Source: a virus
Virus record (IMG/VR): IMGVR_UViG_3300042482_000009
Location: 1 to 22,419 of that record
Reading direction: 5' to 3' (one strand)
DNA: 22,419 bases
Part shown: positions 6,891 to 14,603 of the stretch, piece by piece
How positions within the stretch are numbered: the stretch's first letter is position 1
Layout: each line of letters opens with the position of its first letter
Position numbers and translations under genes: made by a program
The notes under the pieces: model-generated
Seen by the model: the letters and a program-made list of their open reading frames with translations, nothing else
Told to the model about the DNA's origin: nothing
Database searches by the model: none

Positions 6891-7955
6891 TTATAACTCC
6901 CCGTAATTCCGATAATAGCCAGACGATAAATTATTCACAGGAATAGACGCTTGGTAGGCATCAGAAAAAGCCTGTTGTTGCGTAGGTTTGAAATATCTCT
7001 CTAACCCTTGTTGAACATAAGGATTGTCAGCAAGTCCCATCAATGCTTTACCAAAACCACTACCAGCAGTGCTTTGAAGGGTTCTTGCCGCACCAAGTCC
7101 ACCAGTTAACAAGGCTTCTCCAACATTAGCACCAGCAGTAGCCGCACGACCTCCCAATGCAGAACCCATTTCCAAAGGCTGTTGTCCAAGAGATTCAATG
7201 GTAGAACCAGCACCCAAGTAAGTCGTAAATGGACTCAAAGCACCGACCTGACCAGCTTGATACTGACCAAGTAATCCAGCACCTTGGCCAAGCAATCCTG
7301 CGCCAAATGCCACATTCTGTTGACCAGCCTGTTGAGCTTGAGCCGCCAATTGCAAGTCTTGTTGAGCCAATGCGTTGTAATAAGCCTCCATCTCAGGAGT
7401 TGTTGCTCTTAAACCTTCTCCACCACCGGGGCGCAATCCTGTCGCACCTACTGACAAGCCACCACGACCTGTTTGGAACAACTGGTTTTGCAACTGAGCA
7501 TATTGACGCTCACGGCTAGGCGCAAGCAAATCTTGTTGCTGTCTCATGTATTGAGATGCCACTTGTTCAGGTGTCTGCTGTAGGTACTGCTGACCCAATC
7601 CAAACAATCCTGTAGCACTTTGTTGAAGCGGAGCATACTGTTGCTGTGCCATCTCCGCCTGAGTCAAAGCACCGCCTGTAAGAGCCTGTAAACGGTCTTG
7701 ATATGCCTTTAACTCAGGGCTGACTGTGTAACCAGCACCAGTTAAATAACCGCTAGGGTCAAACTGAAACTGCGATGAGCCATACCTAGTAGTAACCCCT
7801 ACAGGGCGAAACTTAGCCGCCTCAGCCGCAATTCGTGCCGCCTCTAGCTGTGCTCGTGCTGATTCTTGTGCGCCTTTTTCAAGGGCTTTACTTTGCATTG
7901 AACTGCCAAGCAGTGATGCACCTGCTCCAATTCCTGCCGCTATCATTACTGGCAT
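6891..7955 (-). CDS. Internal virion / DNA-ejection protein, Gln/Ala-rich
   Basis: 354 residues. The N-terminus MIAAGIGAGASLLGSSMQSK is a hydrophobic glycine-rich helix followed by an alanine-rich helix (ARAQLEAARIAAEAAK), an arrangement shared by P22 gp7-like and other podophage ejection proteins. The central part is very rich in glutamine and leucine (QQQYAPLQQSATGLFGLGQQ), with glycine-rich amphipathic stretches near 215-235 (FGAGLLGQGAGLLGQYQAG) that could insert into membranes. The C-terminus is tyrosine-rich. Starts after GGAG, two bases from the cupin stop. First of three ejection-type genes in this operon. The family is recognised by style rather than by a diagnostic motif. Confidence 0.75.
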   Translation of the reverse strand: MPVMIAAGIGAGASLLGSSMQSKALEKGAQESARAQLEAARIAAEAAKFRPVGVTTRYGSSQFQFDPSGYLTGAGYTVSPELKAYQDRLQALTGGALTQAEMAQQQYAPLQQSATGLFGLGQQYLQQTPEQVASQYMRQQQDLLAPSRERQYAQLQNQLFQTGRGGLSVGATGLRPGGGEGLRATTPEMEAYYNALAQQDLQLAAQAQQAGQQNVAFGAGLLGQGAGLLGQYQAGQVGALSPFTTYLGAGSTIESLGQQPLEMGSALGGRAATAGANVGEALLTGGLGAARTLQSTAGSGFGKALMGLADNPYVQQGLERYFKPTQQQAFSDAYQASIPVNNLSSGYYRNYGEL

Positions 7956-7956
7956 A

Positions 7957-8265
7957 TCAATCTCCCTTAATCAAAATTTCATCCACTTTTGACGGGTCTT
8001 TCTCGTCAGTGGCATGAATACAAAACCAAACACAATCTGTTATTGCTTTGACACCATGAGTCAACCCTGCTTTGATCTCAATACACGCTGGTGCTTCAAT
8101 AATGTCAATCTCATTCCCACGCAACACAGCAACCTTACCCTGAGCCAATATCGACAAATGGCTGAAGTCATGCGTATGCTTCAAGATAGCCATGCCAGCA
8201 GGAAAAAATGACTGCTTGGCGTAAAGCCCATCAGAGAAGTGATGCAATATCTCAGGGTTTTTCAT
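7957..8265 (-). CDS. Small cupin-fold protein
   Basis: 102 residues. Start set at ATG 8265 because it overlaps the previous stop (ATGA) and has GGAAAAG upstream; a GTG at 8280 in frame is possible but would overlap more. Cupin motif 1 is visible as GMAILKHTHDFSHLSILAQG (about 24-43) with His30, His32 and His36 as likely metal ligands. Motif 2 is IEIKAGLTHGVKAI (about 62-75) with His70. Ends with an acidic/lysine tail. No signal peptide. Single-domain cupins recur beside receptor-binding genes in phages; they might modify or bind a sugar, or act as a small structural protein, but the substrate cannot be read from the sequence. Confidence 0.83.
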   Translation of the reverse strand: MKNPEILHHFSDGLYAKQSFFPAGMAILKHTHDFSHLSILAQGKVAVLRGNEIDIIEAPACIEIKAGLTHGVKAITDCVWFCIHATDEKDPSKVDEILIKGD

Positions 8266-8942
8266 GCCGTTCTTTTCCACATATAGACAGTAATGTACGG
8301 TTGGTAGTTAGCATTTGTGCCACTTGAGCCTGTTGTGCTAACCGCCACACTGATGCCAGTAGTAGCCGTACCAGTATTTGCGCTAACGGCATTTACCCTT
8401 GCACCACCACCACCAGCGTTACCAATACCGGGTTGGTTGTATTCTGTTTGTGTGTGCAAGTGTCCGGGGTCTGTAACAGTTGCCGTGTGAGTGTGGCTGA
8501 CAGTGATTGCATCTGCACTACCACCAGTTTCTTCAGCAGTGTCAAACAACGCATTACCCGAATCAAAACCAACCATGACACGACCAGCACCAAATGCAGT
8601 CCATGTACCAAAGCCAAGCAAAGTTGCAGGGTTAGTGCTAACACTTGCATTCGTGTAAATAGAACCCACTGGATACAACAAAGCAATTGCCGCTTGAACA
8701 AAAGCAGTGGTAGCAATAGTGGTTGTGTTACTTCCATTAGCCTGAGTAACAGCAACCGTACCAGTTGGCAGTGTTGGCGTGCCAGTAAAGGTAGGACTTG
8801 CCAAATCTGCTTTAGTTGCAATGGCAGTGGCAATGTTGTTGAACTCAGTGTCAATCTCAGTACCCTTGACAATCTTCAAAGGGTTGCCAGAAGACAAATT
8901 GTCTTTGGTAGCAAAATTCGTACTCTTGGTATAGTCAGACAC
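8262..8942 (-). CDS. Short tail fibre / collar-domain receptor-binding protein
   Basis: 226 residues from a GTG start six bases after AAAGGAG. The N-terminal part (FATKDNLSSGNPLKIVKGTE, then a DTEFNNIATAIATKADL helix, to about 47) looks like the virion-attachment segment. A repetitive threonine/proline-rich region (about 48-85) follows, then a tail-collar-like domain: YPVGSIYTNASVSTNPATLL and FGTWTAFGAGRVMVGFD at about 90-127. The histidine pairs HTH at 150-152 and HLH at 161-163 are the kind of metal-binding HxH repeats seen in trimeric fibre tips. It ends YQPYITVYMWKRTA, a standard C-terminus of this family. Likely a trimer at the tail tip that contacts the host surface. Separate from the upstream fibre array, giving the phage at least two adhesin systems. 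Confidence 0.85.
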   Translation of the reverse strand: MSDYTKSTNFATKDNLSSGNPLKIVKGTEIDTEFNNIATAIATKADLASPTFTGTPTLPTGTVAVTQANGSNTTTIATTAFVQAAIALLYPVGSIYTNASVSTNPATLLGFGTWTAFGAGRVMVGFDSGNALFDTAEETGGSADAITVSHTHTATVTDPGHLHTQTEYNQPGIGNAGGGGARVNAVSANTGTATTGISVAVSTTGSSGTNANYQPYITVYMWKRTA

Positions 8943-8953
8943 AATACTCTCCT

Positions 8954-10513
8954 TTAACTCAGTTTGCCATTCTTGGCTTGAATTTCAATCTTCTGAATAG
9001 ACAATGCCGCACCATTGATGTCTGATTCATAACCTGTTTGAACAACCTTACCTGTGCCTGATGCCGAAACAGTCAAAGTCTGTAACGCAACACCATCAGA
9101 ATAGTAAGCAATCGTGGTGGCATTTGCACCATATTCGGCAATACCGTAATAGTAAACACCTTGCTCTGGGATGCTTGAATTGTCAGACAAATAGTTTGTC
9201 TTAAAGTCAAAACCCCACTTGAATGTCACGACTTGATTTGTTCCACCAATCACAACCGTAGACAACTTCTTCAGAATTGAAGTTACATTCTGGTCGCCAA
9301 GATCAGCATGATTGGTGTAGTACAACATACGGTAAGAAGCGTTGTAATCTTGGTATGTGTTGTAGTACCCAATGTATCCATTCTTGCCAATGTAAAGACT
9401 TCCATCTCTGCGAGACAAGAAAGACTTAGGCGTAATGGAATCCCATGTAGTCACCCTTGCAGAACCATCAGGCAAATAAGCCTTGGTATCAAAGCACCAA
9501 GTGGTATCAATGCTAGGGGTTGTCAACAAGTAAAAGGCTTCACGCTCTGAGTACACAGACTTGATGTTTGCCAATGTCTCACCAGCCACAGCACCCATCA
9601 AATCATTGCGAATATTCTTTGACAAGTCTCTCTCAGGTGCAGACTTCTCTTGAATTGTTCTCATCAACGATCTGACACCAGAGTTTGACAAGAACAACAC
9701 ATCAGTGCTTGTTGTCTGAATACTGTCTCTAGCAATGCAACCAATACCTTCAACAGTGTCACTGATAGACATGGTTGATGGTGCTGTTGCACCTTGATAG
9801 ACAAGAATCTGACGCTTACCAAAGATGAACAAGAAACCATTGTGAGCCGCTAAACCAGTAATCTGGTCAGCACCATTTACCCACACATTGTTCACATTCA
9901 ATGAGCCAGCAGTACCTGTTGACCACACATGACCTGAAATCAAGTCACTGAAGTAAACAGTGGCATTTACAGAGGTAGTGTTAGCCGCCCACAATCTACC
10001 AAACGCTGAAATCACAATGTCAGCATCAGGCGCAGTAGCTTGATAACCAGTTTTTTCTGAAACTCTACGGTATGTTGTAGTCGATACAGCAGGGTCATAG
10101 ATCAATGGATTGTGACCAGACTGAAAGAAGTAAGTAATGCCATTCAATGACGCACATTGCCAATTGCTTGCAGTGATGGTTGGTGCAGTACCCCCACCCC
10201 CATAGGTGAGTTCAGTCACAACATTTGTAGAACTCAACTTGAATATCTTGTTGTTTCCAGCAAACAAGACAGTCAATGTTCCATCAGCCAGCACCAATTC
10301 GTGAATGACTTTCACATCATTTGCGCCCAAGTCACCAGAAGAAGAATTGACCCTTGACCAACCTTTGCGTGAGCCAATACGACCATATTGGTCAATGATG
10401 CAATTAGTCGCAACCAAAGCAAAGCCAGCATTCAAATCAAGAGGCGAGTCTTGAGTATTCAGACCGTAGAACCCCGGTGCTGAGATGCTGAATGTCTGAA
10501 TTTGTTGGCTCAT
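8954..10513 (-). CDS. Tail hub / DNA-stabilisation protein (beta-rich, P22 gp10-like)
   Basis: 519 residues, almost entirely beta-strand in character, with repeated aromatic/glycine blade-like segments: GFYGLNTQDSPLDLNAGFA near the start, CIIDQYGRIGSRKGWSRV at about 38-55, NGFLFIFGKRQILVYQG in the middle, VLFLSNSGVRSL, and GSLYIGKNGYIGYYNTY. The NTQDSPLDL...A.NC.ID..G....R.G pattern is one I associate with the tail hub or packaged-DNA stabilisation proteins of podophages. It follows the head-tail adaptor with an ATGA overlap and precedes the receptor-binding gene, the expected order for a short tail. It would close the portal channel and carry the fibres. Confidence 0.8.
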   Translation of the reverse strand: MSQQIQTFSISAPGFYGLNTQDSPLDLNAGFALVATNCIIDQYGRIGSRKGWSRVNSSSGDLGANDVKVIHELVLADGTLTVLFAGNNKIFKLSSTNVVTELTYGGGGTAPTITASNWQCASLNGITYFFQSGHNPLIYDPAVSTTTYRRVSEKTGYQATAPDADIVISAFGRLWAANTTSVNATVYFSDLISGHVWSTGTAGSLNVNNVWVNGADQITGLAAHNGFLFIFGKRQILVYQGATAPSTMSISDTVEGIGCIARDSIQTTSTDVLFLSNSGVRSLMRTIQEKSAPERDLSKNIRNDLMGAVAGETLANIKSVYSEREAFYLLTTPSIDTTWCFDTKAYLPDGSARVTTWDSITPKSFLSRRDGSLYIGKNGYIGYYNTYQDYNASYRMLYYTNHADLGDQNVTSILKKLSTVVIGGTNQVVTFKWGFDFKTNYLSDNSSIPEQGVYYYGIAEYGANATTIAYYSDGVALQTLTVSASGTGKVVQTGYESDINGAALSIQKIEIQAKNGKLS

Positions 10514-11157
10514 ACCGCTACAAACTCCTGATTCTCAGGGTAGCGAGTGCCTTCCAATGCAATGTAATCAGACAACATTGACTTGTACAACAGATAAGCC
10601 TCAGATGAAGACAAACCACCATCTTCACCACGCTCTACCAATGCCCGAGCATAAGCATTCTGAGCCACCAACACATCAGGCACAGAGATGATTGTTGCAT
10701 CTGATGACAATGTAGCTTGTGGGACTGTCAGGCTAAATGGGATGCTATACACACCATCAGGGCGAGGATACAGCGTTACTTTGGTGTCATAGCTACCATT
10801 GACACCATCAAAGGCGTAATAAGCAGGGATTCCACTGACAGGTGTAGAGAAGTTCTGAAACCTGTTCATAGTGGCAAAGTCGATGTTCTTCATGCGAATG
10901 TTGCTTGTGACATTCAACACATCAAGAACTTGGAACTTCTGACCAGCACCTGTCAAAGCATAAGAGTATGTGCCTGAAGTGGTGCTCAGAGTGATTGTTG
11001 TGCCAAGAACATTCCAAGCAAAAGCATCTTCTACTTGACGCTTGGCATCATTGACAAACTTGCCAATGAGGGAAGAATATGTTGTTTCGGAAACAGTTGA
11101 AACAGTTGCTTCACGCAACCTAACTAAAACATCGTTTACAAGTTCTAAGTATGTCAT
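10510..11157 (-). CDS. Head-tail adaptor (tail tubular protein A / gp4-like)
   Basis: 215 residues. The N-terminal helices (YLELVNDVLVRLREATV, FVNDAKRQVEDAFAWNVL) followed by a beta segment (TTITLSTTSGTYSYAL), an RMKNIDF/MNRFQ region, a YPRPDGVYSI strand and a C-terminal helical bundle (VAQNAYARALVERGEDGG) match the layout of podophage adaptor rings that dock under the portal. ATGA overlaps at both ends tie it to the basic gene upstream and the hub gene downstream. The assignment rests on this recognisable N-terminal pattern plus synteny. Confidence 0.82.
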   Translation of the reverse strand: MTYLELVNDVLVRLREATVSTVSETTYSSLIGKFVNDAKRQVEDAFAWNVLGTTITLSTTSGTYSYALTGAGQKFQVLDVLNVTSNIRMKNIDFATMNRFQNFSTPVSGIPAYYAFDGVNGSYDTKVTLYPRPDGVYSIPFSLTVPQATLSSDATIISVPDVLVAQNAYARALVERGEDGGLSSSEAYLLYKSMLSDYIALEGTRYPENQEFVAV

Positions 11158-11459
11158 CTGCTTGCCTTCGCTTTGTTCCTTGCGGATATAGCTTTAGCTT
11201 TTGCCTTTGCGTCAGCCTTTGAGGATGCACCCCATGCTTTAAGCGAAAGAAGCAGTCTTGTCGGTTCACCATCCTTGTACTCTGCACCAGCCATATTGCC
11301 CATGCGAGCCAAGAAACTTGCTCTGCGAGGGTTATCCCCCGACTTTACTGGTGCTTTGAGTTCTCCACCAGTTTGCGCATTATAGGATGCTCTCCCCTTG
11401 GCATTCAACCCCCCTTTGGGATTTTTGCCCTCGGAGCGTTGCCAAGCTGGAGTTTTCAT
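11154..11459 (-). CDS. Basic conserved phage protein, DUF6321-like
   Basis: 101 residues. The opening PAWQRSEGKNPKGGLNAKGR, then LKAPVKSGDNPRRASFLARM, is the pattern I recall for DUF6321. A middle section (GNMAGAEYKDGEPTRLLLSL) is followed by a lysine/alanine helix (KADAKAKAKAISARNKAKAS) suited to nucleic-acid or capsid contact. Function not established to my knowledge. TAATG junction with the gene before, ATGA with the adaptor after. Its place in the structural block suggests a virion or assembly role, or simply a co-transcribed basic protein. Confidence 0.8.
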   Translation of the reverse strand: MKTPAWQRSEGKNPKGGLNAKGRASYNAQTGGELKAPVKSGDNPRRASFLARMGNMAGAEYKDGEPTRLLLSLKAWGASSKADAKAKAKAISARNKAKASR

Positions 11460-11617
11460 TACTTCACCTTTTTTGGTTTCTTTGCAGTCTTTGCCGCCTG
11501 TTTAAAGGCTTCAGCAGTAGGAGCACCTTTGCTACCTACCTTGCGCATCTTTTCGCCTGAACCAGCCTTGATTCTGGCTTGTTTGGCATGAATGTTGGCG
11601 TAGAGTCCTTGCTTCAT
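11459..11617 (-). CDS. 52-residue lysine-rich phage protein
   Basis: ATG at 11617 overlaps the previous stop (ATGA) and the TAA at 11461-11459 overlaps the next start (TAATG). Product begins MKQGLYANIHAKQARIKAGS and continues GEKMRKVGSKGAPTAEAFKQ, ending in a run of lysines. By count it has 13 lysines and 2 arginines against 2 acidic residues. I recognise GLYANIHAK...RIKAGSGEKMRK.GSKGAPT as a very common small phage protein of unknown function. Its charge would suit binding packaged DNA or scaffold, but this is speculation. Confidence 0.82.
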   Translation of the reverse strand: MKQGLYANIHAKQARIKAGSGEKMRKVGSKGAPTAEAFKQAAKTAKKPKKVK

Positions 11618-11781
11618 TTCATCTTCTTCTTTGGCTTAGACATCCCTGCCTCAGACAAAGCAATGGCAACTGCCTGTTTAGGATTCTTTACAACCTTGCC
11701 ACCCTTGCCTGAGTGCAATTCACCAGCCTTGTACTCACGCATGACTTTGCTGATTTTGGCTTGTGTTTTGGTCTTTTTCAT
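11614..11781 (-). CDS. 55-residue lysine-rich phage protein, DUF6496-like
   Basis: ATGA overlaps at both ends. The core KVMREYKAGELHSGKGGKVV followed by KNPKQAVAIALSEAGM matches my memory of DUF6496 (K-V-M-x-E-x-K-x-G-x-L-x-S-G ... K-Q-A-I-A-I-A-L-S-E-A), a short family common in phage genomes. By count 15 lysines and 1 arginine against 3 glutamates. No function known to me. Its order next to the other lysine-rich gene suggests the pair is kept together. Confidence 0.82.
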   Translation of the reverse strand: MKKTKTQAKISKVMREYKAGELHSGKGGKVVKNPKQAVAIALSEAGMSKPKKKMK

Positions 11782-11963
11782 TTGCCACGACCTGATTTCT
11801 TCATCATGTTAGTAGCAGTTCTGCCACCACGCATAGGCAAACCTTTTGGCTTTCCAATCGCAACCATGATGGTCACAGGAACGCCCTTTTTCTTGCCGTA
11901 CTCTTTGGCTTCTTTCTCGCCTTTTTCAGAGTAGGGAAACTTCTTTTTTCCGACCATTGGCAT
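11778..11963 (-). CDS. 61-residue basic phage protein
   Basis: Start set at ATG 11963, six bases after AAGGAG; the frame is open back to about 11999 but that part overlaps the preceding gene. Sequence MPMVGKKKFPYSEKGEKEAK continues with EYGKKKGVPVTIMVAIGKPK and ends GGRTATNMMKKSGRGK. The KKFPYxxKG opening is shared by many small phage proteins of unknown function. Its Shine-Dalgarno overlaps the stop of the gene before it, and its stop overlaps the next start (ATGA). Confidence 0.75.
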   Translation of the reverse strand: MPMVGKKKFPYSEKGEKEAKEYGKKKGVPVTIMVAIGKPKGLPMRGGRTATNMMKKSGRGK

Positions 11964-11973
11964 ACTGTTCTCC

Positions 11974-12177
11974 TTATTTCCAGATACGATCAGCAACAAA
12001 GGTCACGATACCGCCCATGAAAGAAGCGATAGTCATTCCCATCCAAAATCCACCTTTGCCCTTATTGGCAAGTTCAAGTAAGGCCTTTACATCTGAACTA
12101 AGTGTGTGCATCTCTTTTTGGAGAGCCTCTACTTGGGCTTCAAGTTTTCCAAAGTCTCTGGCATCAATGTCAGACAT
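11974..12177 (-). CDS. 67-residue coiled-coil protein with C-terminal membrane span
   Basis: The N-terminal two thirds form a charged helix with heptad spacing (LEAQVEALQKEMHTLSSDVK), then a glycine-rich turn (NKGKGG) and one span at about 45-63 (WMGMTIASFMGGIVTFVADR). This is a common outline for small phage proteins, some annotated as holin-like. Located among capsid-proximal genes rather than with the lysis set, so I would not call it a holin. Starts eight bases inside the end of the previous gene. Confidence 0.72.
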   Translation of the reverse strand: MSDIDARDFGKLEAQVEALQKEMHTLSSDVKALLELANKGKGGFWMGMTIASFMGGIVTFVADRIWK

Positions 12178-12394
12178 TTAAATCTACCTTTCTGGGTCTT
12201 CCCATACGCTTAATTGTGGGGATGACAGGCGCACGAAAGGCGGTATCTGTTCTAGTCTCTGATTCTACAGATTCTATGGTTACTTCTACATCGTCTACCC
12301 TCACATAACCCTGATGGCCTTTCATGGAATCAATGTCAACTTGATTGTGAAAGGAAACAAGATTGCCTGATTGCAGACACTTAAAAGTAGCCAT
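12170..12394 (-). CDS. Conserved phage hypothetical protein, 74 residues
   Basis: Begins MATFKCLQSGNLVSFHNQVD and contains MKGHQGYVRVDD, a short beta-rich domain, followed by an acidic stretch (VEVTIESVESE) and a basic C-terminus with IKRMGRPRKVDLNV. The GRPRK tail resembles an AT-hook-like minor-groove motif, which may be coincidence. Ribosome site AAGGGG lies between the upstream hairpin and the ATG. Function unknown; within the structural operon. Confidence 0.72.
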   Translation of the reverse strand: MATFKCLQSGNLVSFHNQVDIDSMKGHQGYVRVDDVEVTIESVESETRTDTAFRAPVIPTIKRMGRPRKVDLNV

Positions 12395-12404
12395 AAAACC
12401 CCTT

Positions 12405-12431
12405 AAATGAGAAAGGGGGGACTAGCCCCCC
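12405..12431 (-). terminator. Hairpin / weak intrinsic terminator after the decoration-like gene
   Basis: Six-pair G/C stem (12415-12420 with 12426-12431) and a five-base loop, followed on the - strand by TTTCTCATTT. The uridine tract is broken, so it may be a partial terminator or an mRNA end-protecting hairpin. The next gene starts only a few bases downstream, consistent with read-through. Confidence 0.55.
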
Positions 12432-12436
12432 TATCC

Positions 12437-12760
12437 TTAAACCATGCGAACGATAACGATGCGCAAGGTTGAAGATGCCAAATTCACGGTTGAACCTGAC
12501 TCGTTTTGAATGCGAAACTTGACTGTGTTTGCGGCACTGACATAGCCAGTGACTGTCAAACCAACCAAATCCACACCCAAAGATGCGCCAATTACCATGT
12601 CACCAAGGGCGACACCGGGAACTGTCACATCATCTGTCTCACCGACACCATCATCTAATGAGCCAGCATCAAGGGTTGCTTTTACAGCCCAAGTGTCAGA
12701 GAACAAACCACGAAACTGGTCATTGCCTCTGCGTGTCACAACTGCGGTTGCGCTTGCCAT
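12437..12760 (-). CDS. Capsid decoration-like / structural protein
   Basis: 107 residues of beta-strand character: MASATAVVTRRGNDQFRGLF, a DAGSLDDGVGETDDVTVPGV acidic loop, then VGLTVTGYVSAANTVKFRIQ and a final STLRIVIVRMV strand. Length, all-beta profile and position directly after the major capsid gene fit a head decoration or auxiliary capsid protein. No diagnostic motif names the family. Hairpins lie on both sides, so it may be expressed from its own transcript share. Alternatively a tail or virion surface protein. Confidence 0.68.
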   Translation of the reverse strand: MASATAVVTRRGNDQFRGLFSDTWAVKATLDAGSLDDGVGETDDVTVPGVALGDMVIGASLGVDLVGLTVTGYVSAANTVKFRIQNESGSTVNLASSTLRIVIVRMV

Positions 12761-12783
12761 TTTGATTTCTCCTAATTTAGTTT

Positions 12784-12815
12784 AAAAAAGACCCCCTACC
12801 ACTAGGGCAGGGGGG
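12784..12815 (-). terminator. Strong rho-independent terminator after the capsid gene
   Basis: On the - strand a nine-pair stem, CCCCCTGCC with GGTAGGGGG (one G-T pair), closes a five-base CTAGT loop and runs straight into TCTTTTTT. Lies 12 bases downstream of the major capsid stop. Likely limits read-through so that capsid mRNA is made in excess over the tail genes. Confidence 0.88.
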
Positions 12816-12825
12816 ACAACTGCAA

Positions 12826-13773
12826 TTAGGCTGGAACTGCCAAGGCAAACATGGATGAGGACTTAGCCGCACCCACAGAAGCGGCACTACGCAAGGCGGC
12901 AACGCCATACAAAGTGTCACTTGTGAACAGCGTAGCAAGGTACTCTTGCTTGTACTGTACTTGTGAACGCACACCAACTTGCTCAACCAAGACCATCGCA
13001 TCTTTGTGACCCATCAAGCACACACGAGCCGCACCAGAACCAGAAGTGGTATCAGCGTTGCTAGAGGTGAAGACAGGGATGCCATACAGGTTGCCAATTT
13101 CACCAGTGCGAATAGCGTCACCAGTACCGACAAATGCTTGTTCGGTGTAGCGAGCCAAACCCATCAGGGTGTTGCGGCTTGATGGAGGAATCAAGAAGAA
13201 ACGATTGTCCATAGGAGTATCGTTGTCATCCAAACGCTGAATGGTTCTGCGAATAGCGGCATCAGTCAGTGCTGATTCATTGTTGCTTGCGGCAACATAG
13301 GCAGTCGTACCGTCACCACCAATATAGGCGGCAGCGTATGCGGCTGTACCAGCACCACCGTTGGCTGAACGACCCAACTGCACCAAGTCTGTATCGACTT
13401 GACGAGCCAAGGCATAGCCAGCATCGGAGGTGTAGAACTGACGCATAGAGTTCAGAGCCTGTGCTTCCACGATGTCTTCAATCAAGCGGCTATATTCATA
13501 GTGCTTGTTGATTGACACTTGGACTTCAGACTCAGTGGCGGCAATCAAAGTGACTGCTGTCTCAGCGGCTTTGGCAGAAGCAGAACCACGGGTAGGTGCA
13601 GGAATGTGAACAGTGTCACCTTTCTTGCCCTTGAAGTTCATCTTCATAACCAAGTTGGCTAAAACTAGGTTTTTCTTGTAAGCCGCAACAATTTCATCAC
13701 TCCAAATTTCAGGAATGAATGTTGCGCCAGTGGTGGTAGTAACTGAGTTACTAGGGGAAAATGATGTTGCCAT
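12826..13773 (-). CDS. Major capsid protein
   Basis: 315 residues. Start set at ATG 13773, seven bases after TTGGAG; the upstream TTG adds residues (IFWSTQ) that encode the ribosome site. N-terminus MATSFSPSNSVTTTTGATFI leads to PEIWSDEIVAAYKKNLVLAN, a typical N-arm of HK97-fold capsid proteins. Then KKGDTVHIPAPTRG at about 52-65, the INKHYEYSRLIEDIVEAQAL segment at about 87-106, and a P-domain-like DDNDTPMDNRFFLIPPSSRN. The C-terminal part (RSQVQYKQEYLATLFTSDTL) is characteristic of capsid proteins that end by describing peripheral strands. It follows a scaffold gene and precedes a strong terminator, as expected for the most abundant virion protein. Fold family inferred from pattern. Confidence 0.88.
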   Translation of the reverse strand: MATSFSPSNSVTTTTGATFIPEIWSDEIVAAYKKNLVLANLVMKMNFKGKKGDTVHIPAPTRGSASAKAAETAVTLIAATESEVQVSINKHYEYSRLIEDIVEAQALNSMRQFYTSDAGYALARQVDTDLVQLGRSANGGAGTAAYAAAYIGGDGTTAYVAASNNESALTDAAIRRTIQRLDDNDTPMDNRFFLIPPSSRNTLMGLARYTEQAFVGTGDAIRTGEIGNLYGIPVFTSSNADTTSGSGAARVCLMGHKDAMVLVEQVGVRSQVQYKQEYLATLFTSDTLYGVAALRSAASVGAAKSSSMFALAVPA

Positions 13774-13803
13774 TTGTGTACTCCAAAAAATCAAAAGTTA
13801 GGG

Positions 13804-14565
13804 TTACTTGACACGCCCCTCTGCGTATGCCGCCATGATTTCTTCACTTAAGGCATCGTATCGGTTCGGGTCAGTCATCTTCAGCCGAATAAGGTCTGCC
13901 CTGCGATAGACTCGTTTTCCAGATTCACCAGTACCACCCACATCAACACTTGCCGCTTTAAGGTTCGACTTGCGTTGGGTTTCCCCTGCATCGCTAGTCT
14001 GTTTTGCCTTAACGCCCTTCAACTGCTTGTAGGTGCTCAACAATTCGTTTGCACTGTCATAATCGTATTCACCATCAGCTTTTGCATACAGACCAATGCG
14101 CACAGGTGAAGATTTCACCCAATTCACAAAGTCTGCATCTTGAACAATTTGACCGAAATCAGGGTGTTCTTGCGCCAACTTTTGCTGAATCTGCATCTTT
14201 TTGAACTCTTGACTCGCTTGACGAGCCGCAAGTACATCGGGATGGTTGTCAACAGTTTTACGAACAGCCGCCTGTGGATTCTCGAAAAAATCTACTTCAG
14301 GTTCTTCCTCTTTAATAGGTTGAGACTTTCCAGCAAGGTTTTGCTTGATGAGTTCATCAGCGAGCTTCCTAACTTCCCCAACTTCTTGAGCTTGCTTGCC
14401 AATCAGCTTTTCTGCCTCTTGGTGCATCTTGATAATGTCAGATAACTGTTTGCCCCGATACTTATCAGGAATATCATCTGACGCTGGCTCAATTGTTGAT
14501 TCAAGCTTTTTCTGCTCAACAATGTCTAACTCACTCTGCATCTCGTCTGGGTTATCAATCAACAT
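13804..14565 (-). CDS. Capsid scaffolding protein
   Basis: 253 residues. Start set at ATG 14565, five bases after AAAAGGA; the in-frame GTG at 14586 lacks a ribosome site. The protein is highly charged and helical: an acidic N-terminus (MLIDNPDEMQSELDIVEQKK), IPDKYRGKQLSDIIKMHQEA, EKLIGKQAQEVGEVRKLADE, an acidic EEEPEVDFFENPQAAV linker, and a basic C-terminus (SGKRVYRRADLIRLKMTDPN, ending EEIMAAYAEGRVK) that would bind capsid subunits. The PDKYRGK...D...MHQEAEKLIG pattern is one I know from podophage scaffolds. No protease motif. Position directly before the major capsid gene agrees. Confidence 0.87.
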   Translation of the reverse strand: MLIDNPDEMQSELDIVEQKKLESTIEPASDDIPDKYRGKQLSDIIKMHQEAEKLIGKQAQEVGEVRKLADELIKQNLAGKSQPIKEEEPEVDFFENPQAAVRKTVDNHPDVLAARQASQEFKKMQIQQKLAQEHPDFGQIVQDADFVNWVKSSPVRIGLYAKADGEYDYDSANELLSTYKQLKGVKAKQTSDAGETQRKSNLKAASVDVGGTGESGKRVYRRADLIRLKMTDPNRYDALSEEIMAAYAEGRVK

Positions 14566-14603
14566 ATTTTTCCTTTTTCCTGCCACTTTTGGGTTCTAGG
14601 ATA

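Noticed and set aside
8393-8872. 159-residue leucine-rich frame inside the collar-domain gene
   Set aside because: Same-strand out-of-frame shadow; unusual leucine content and no recognisable start context.
11974-12177. Second holin
   Set aside because: One C-terminal span with a coiled coil, placed among capsid genes; nothing specific to holins.
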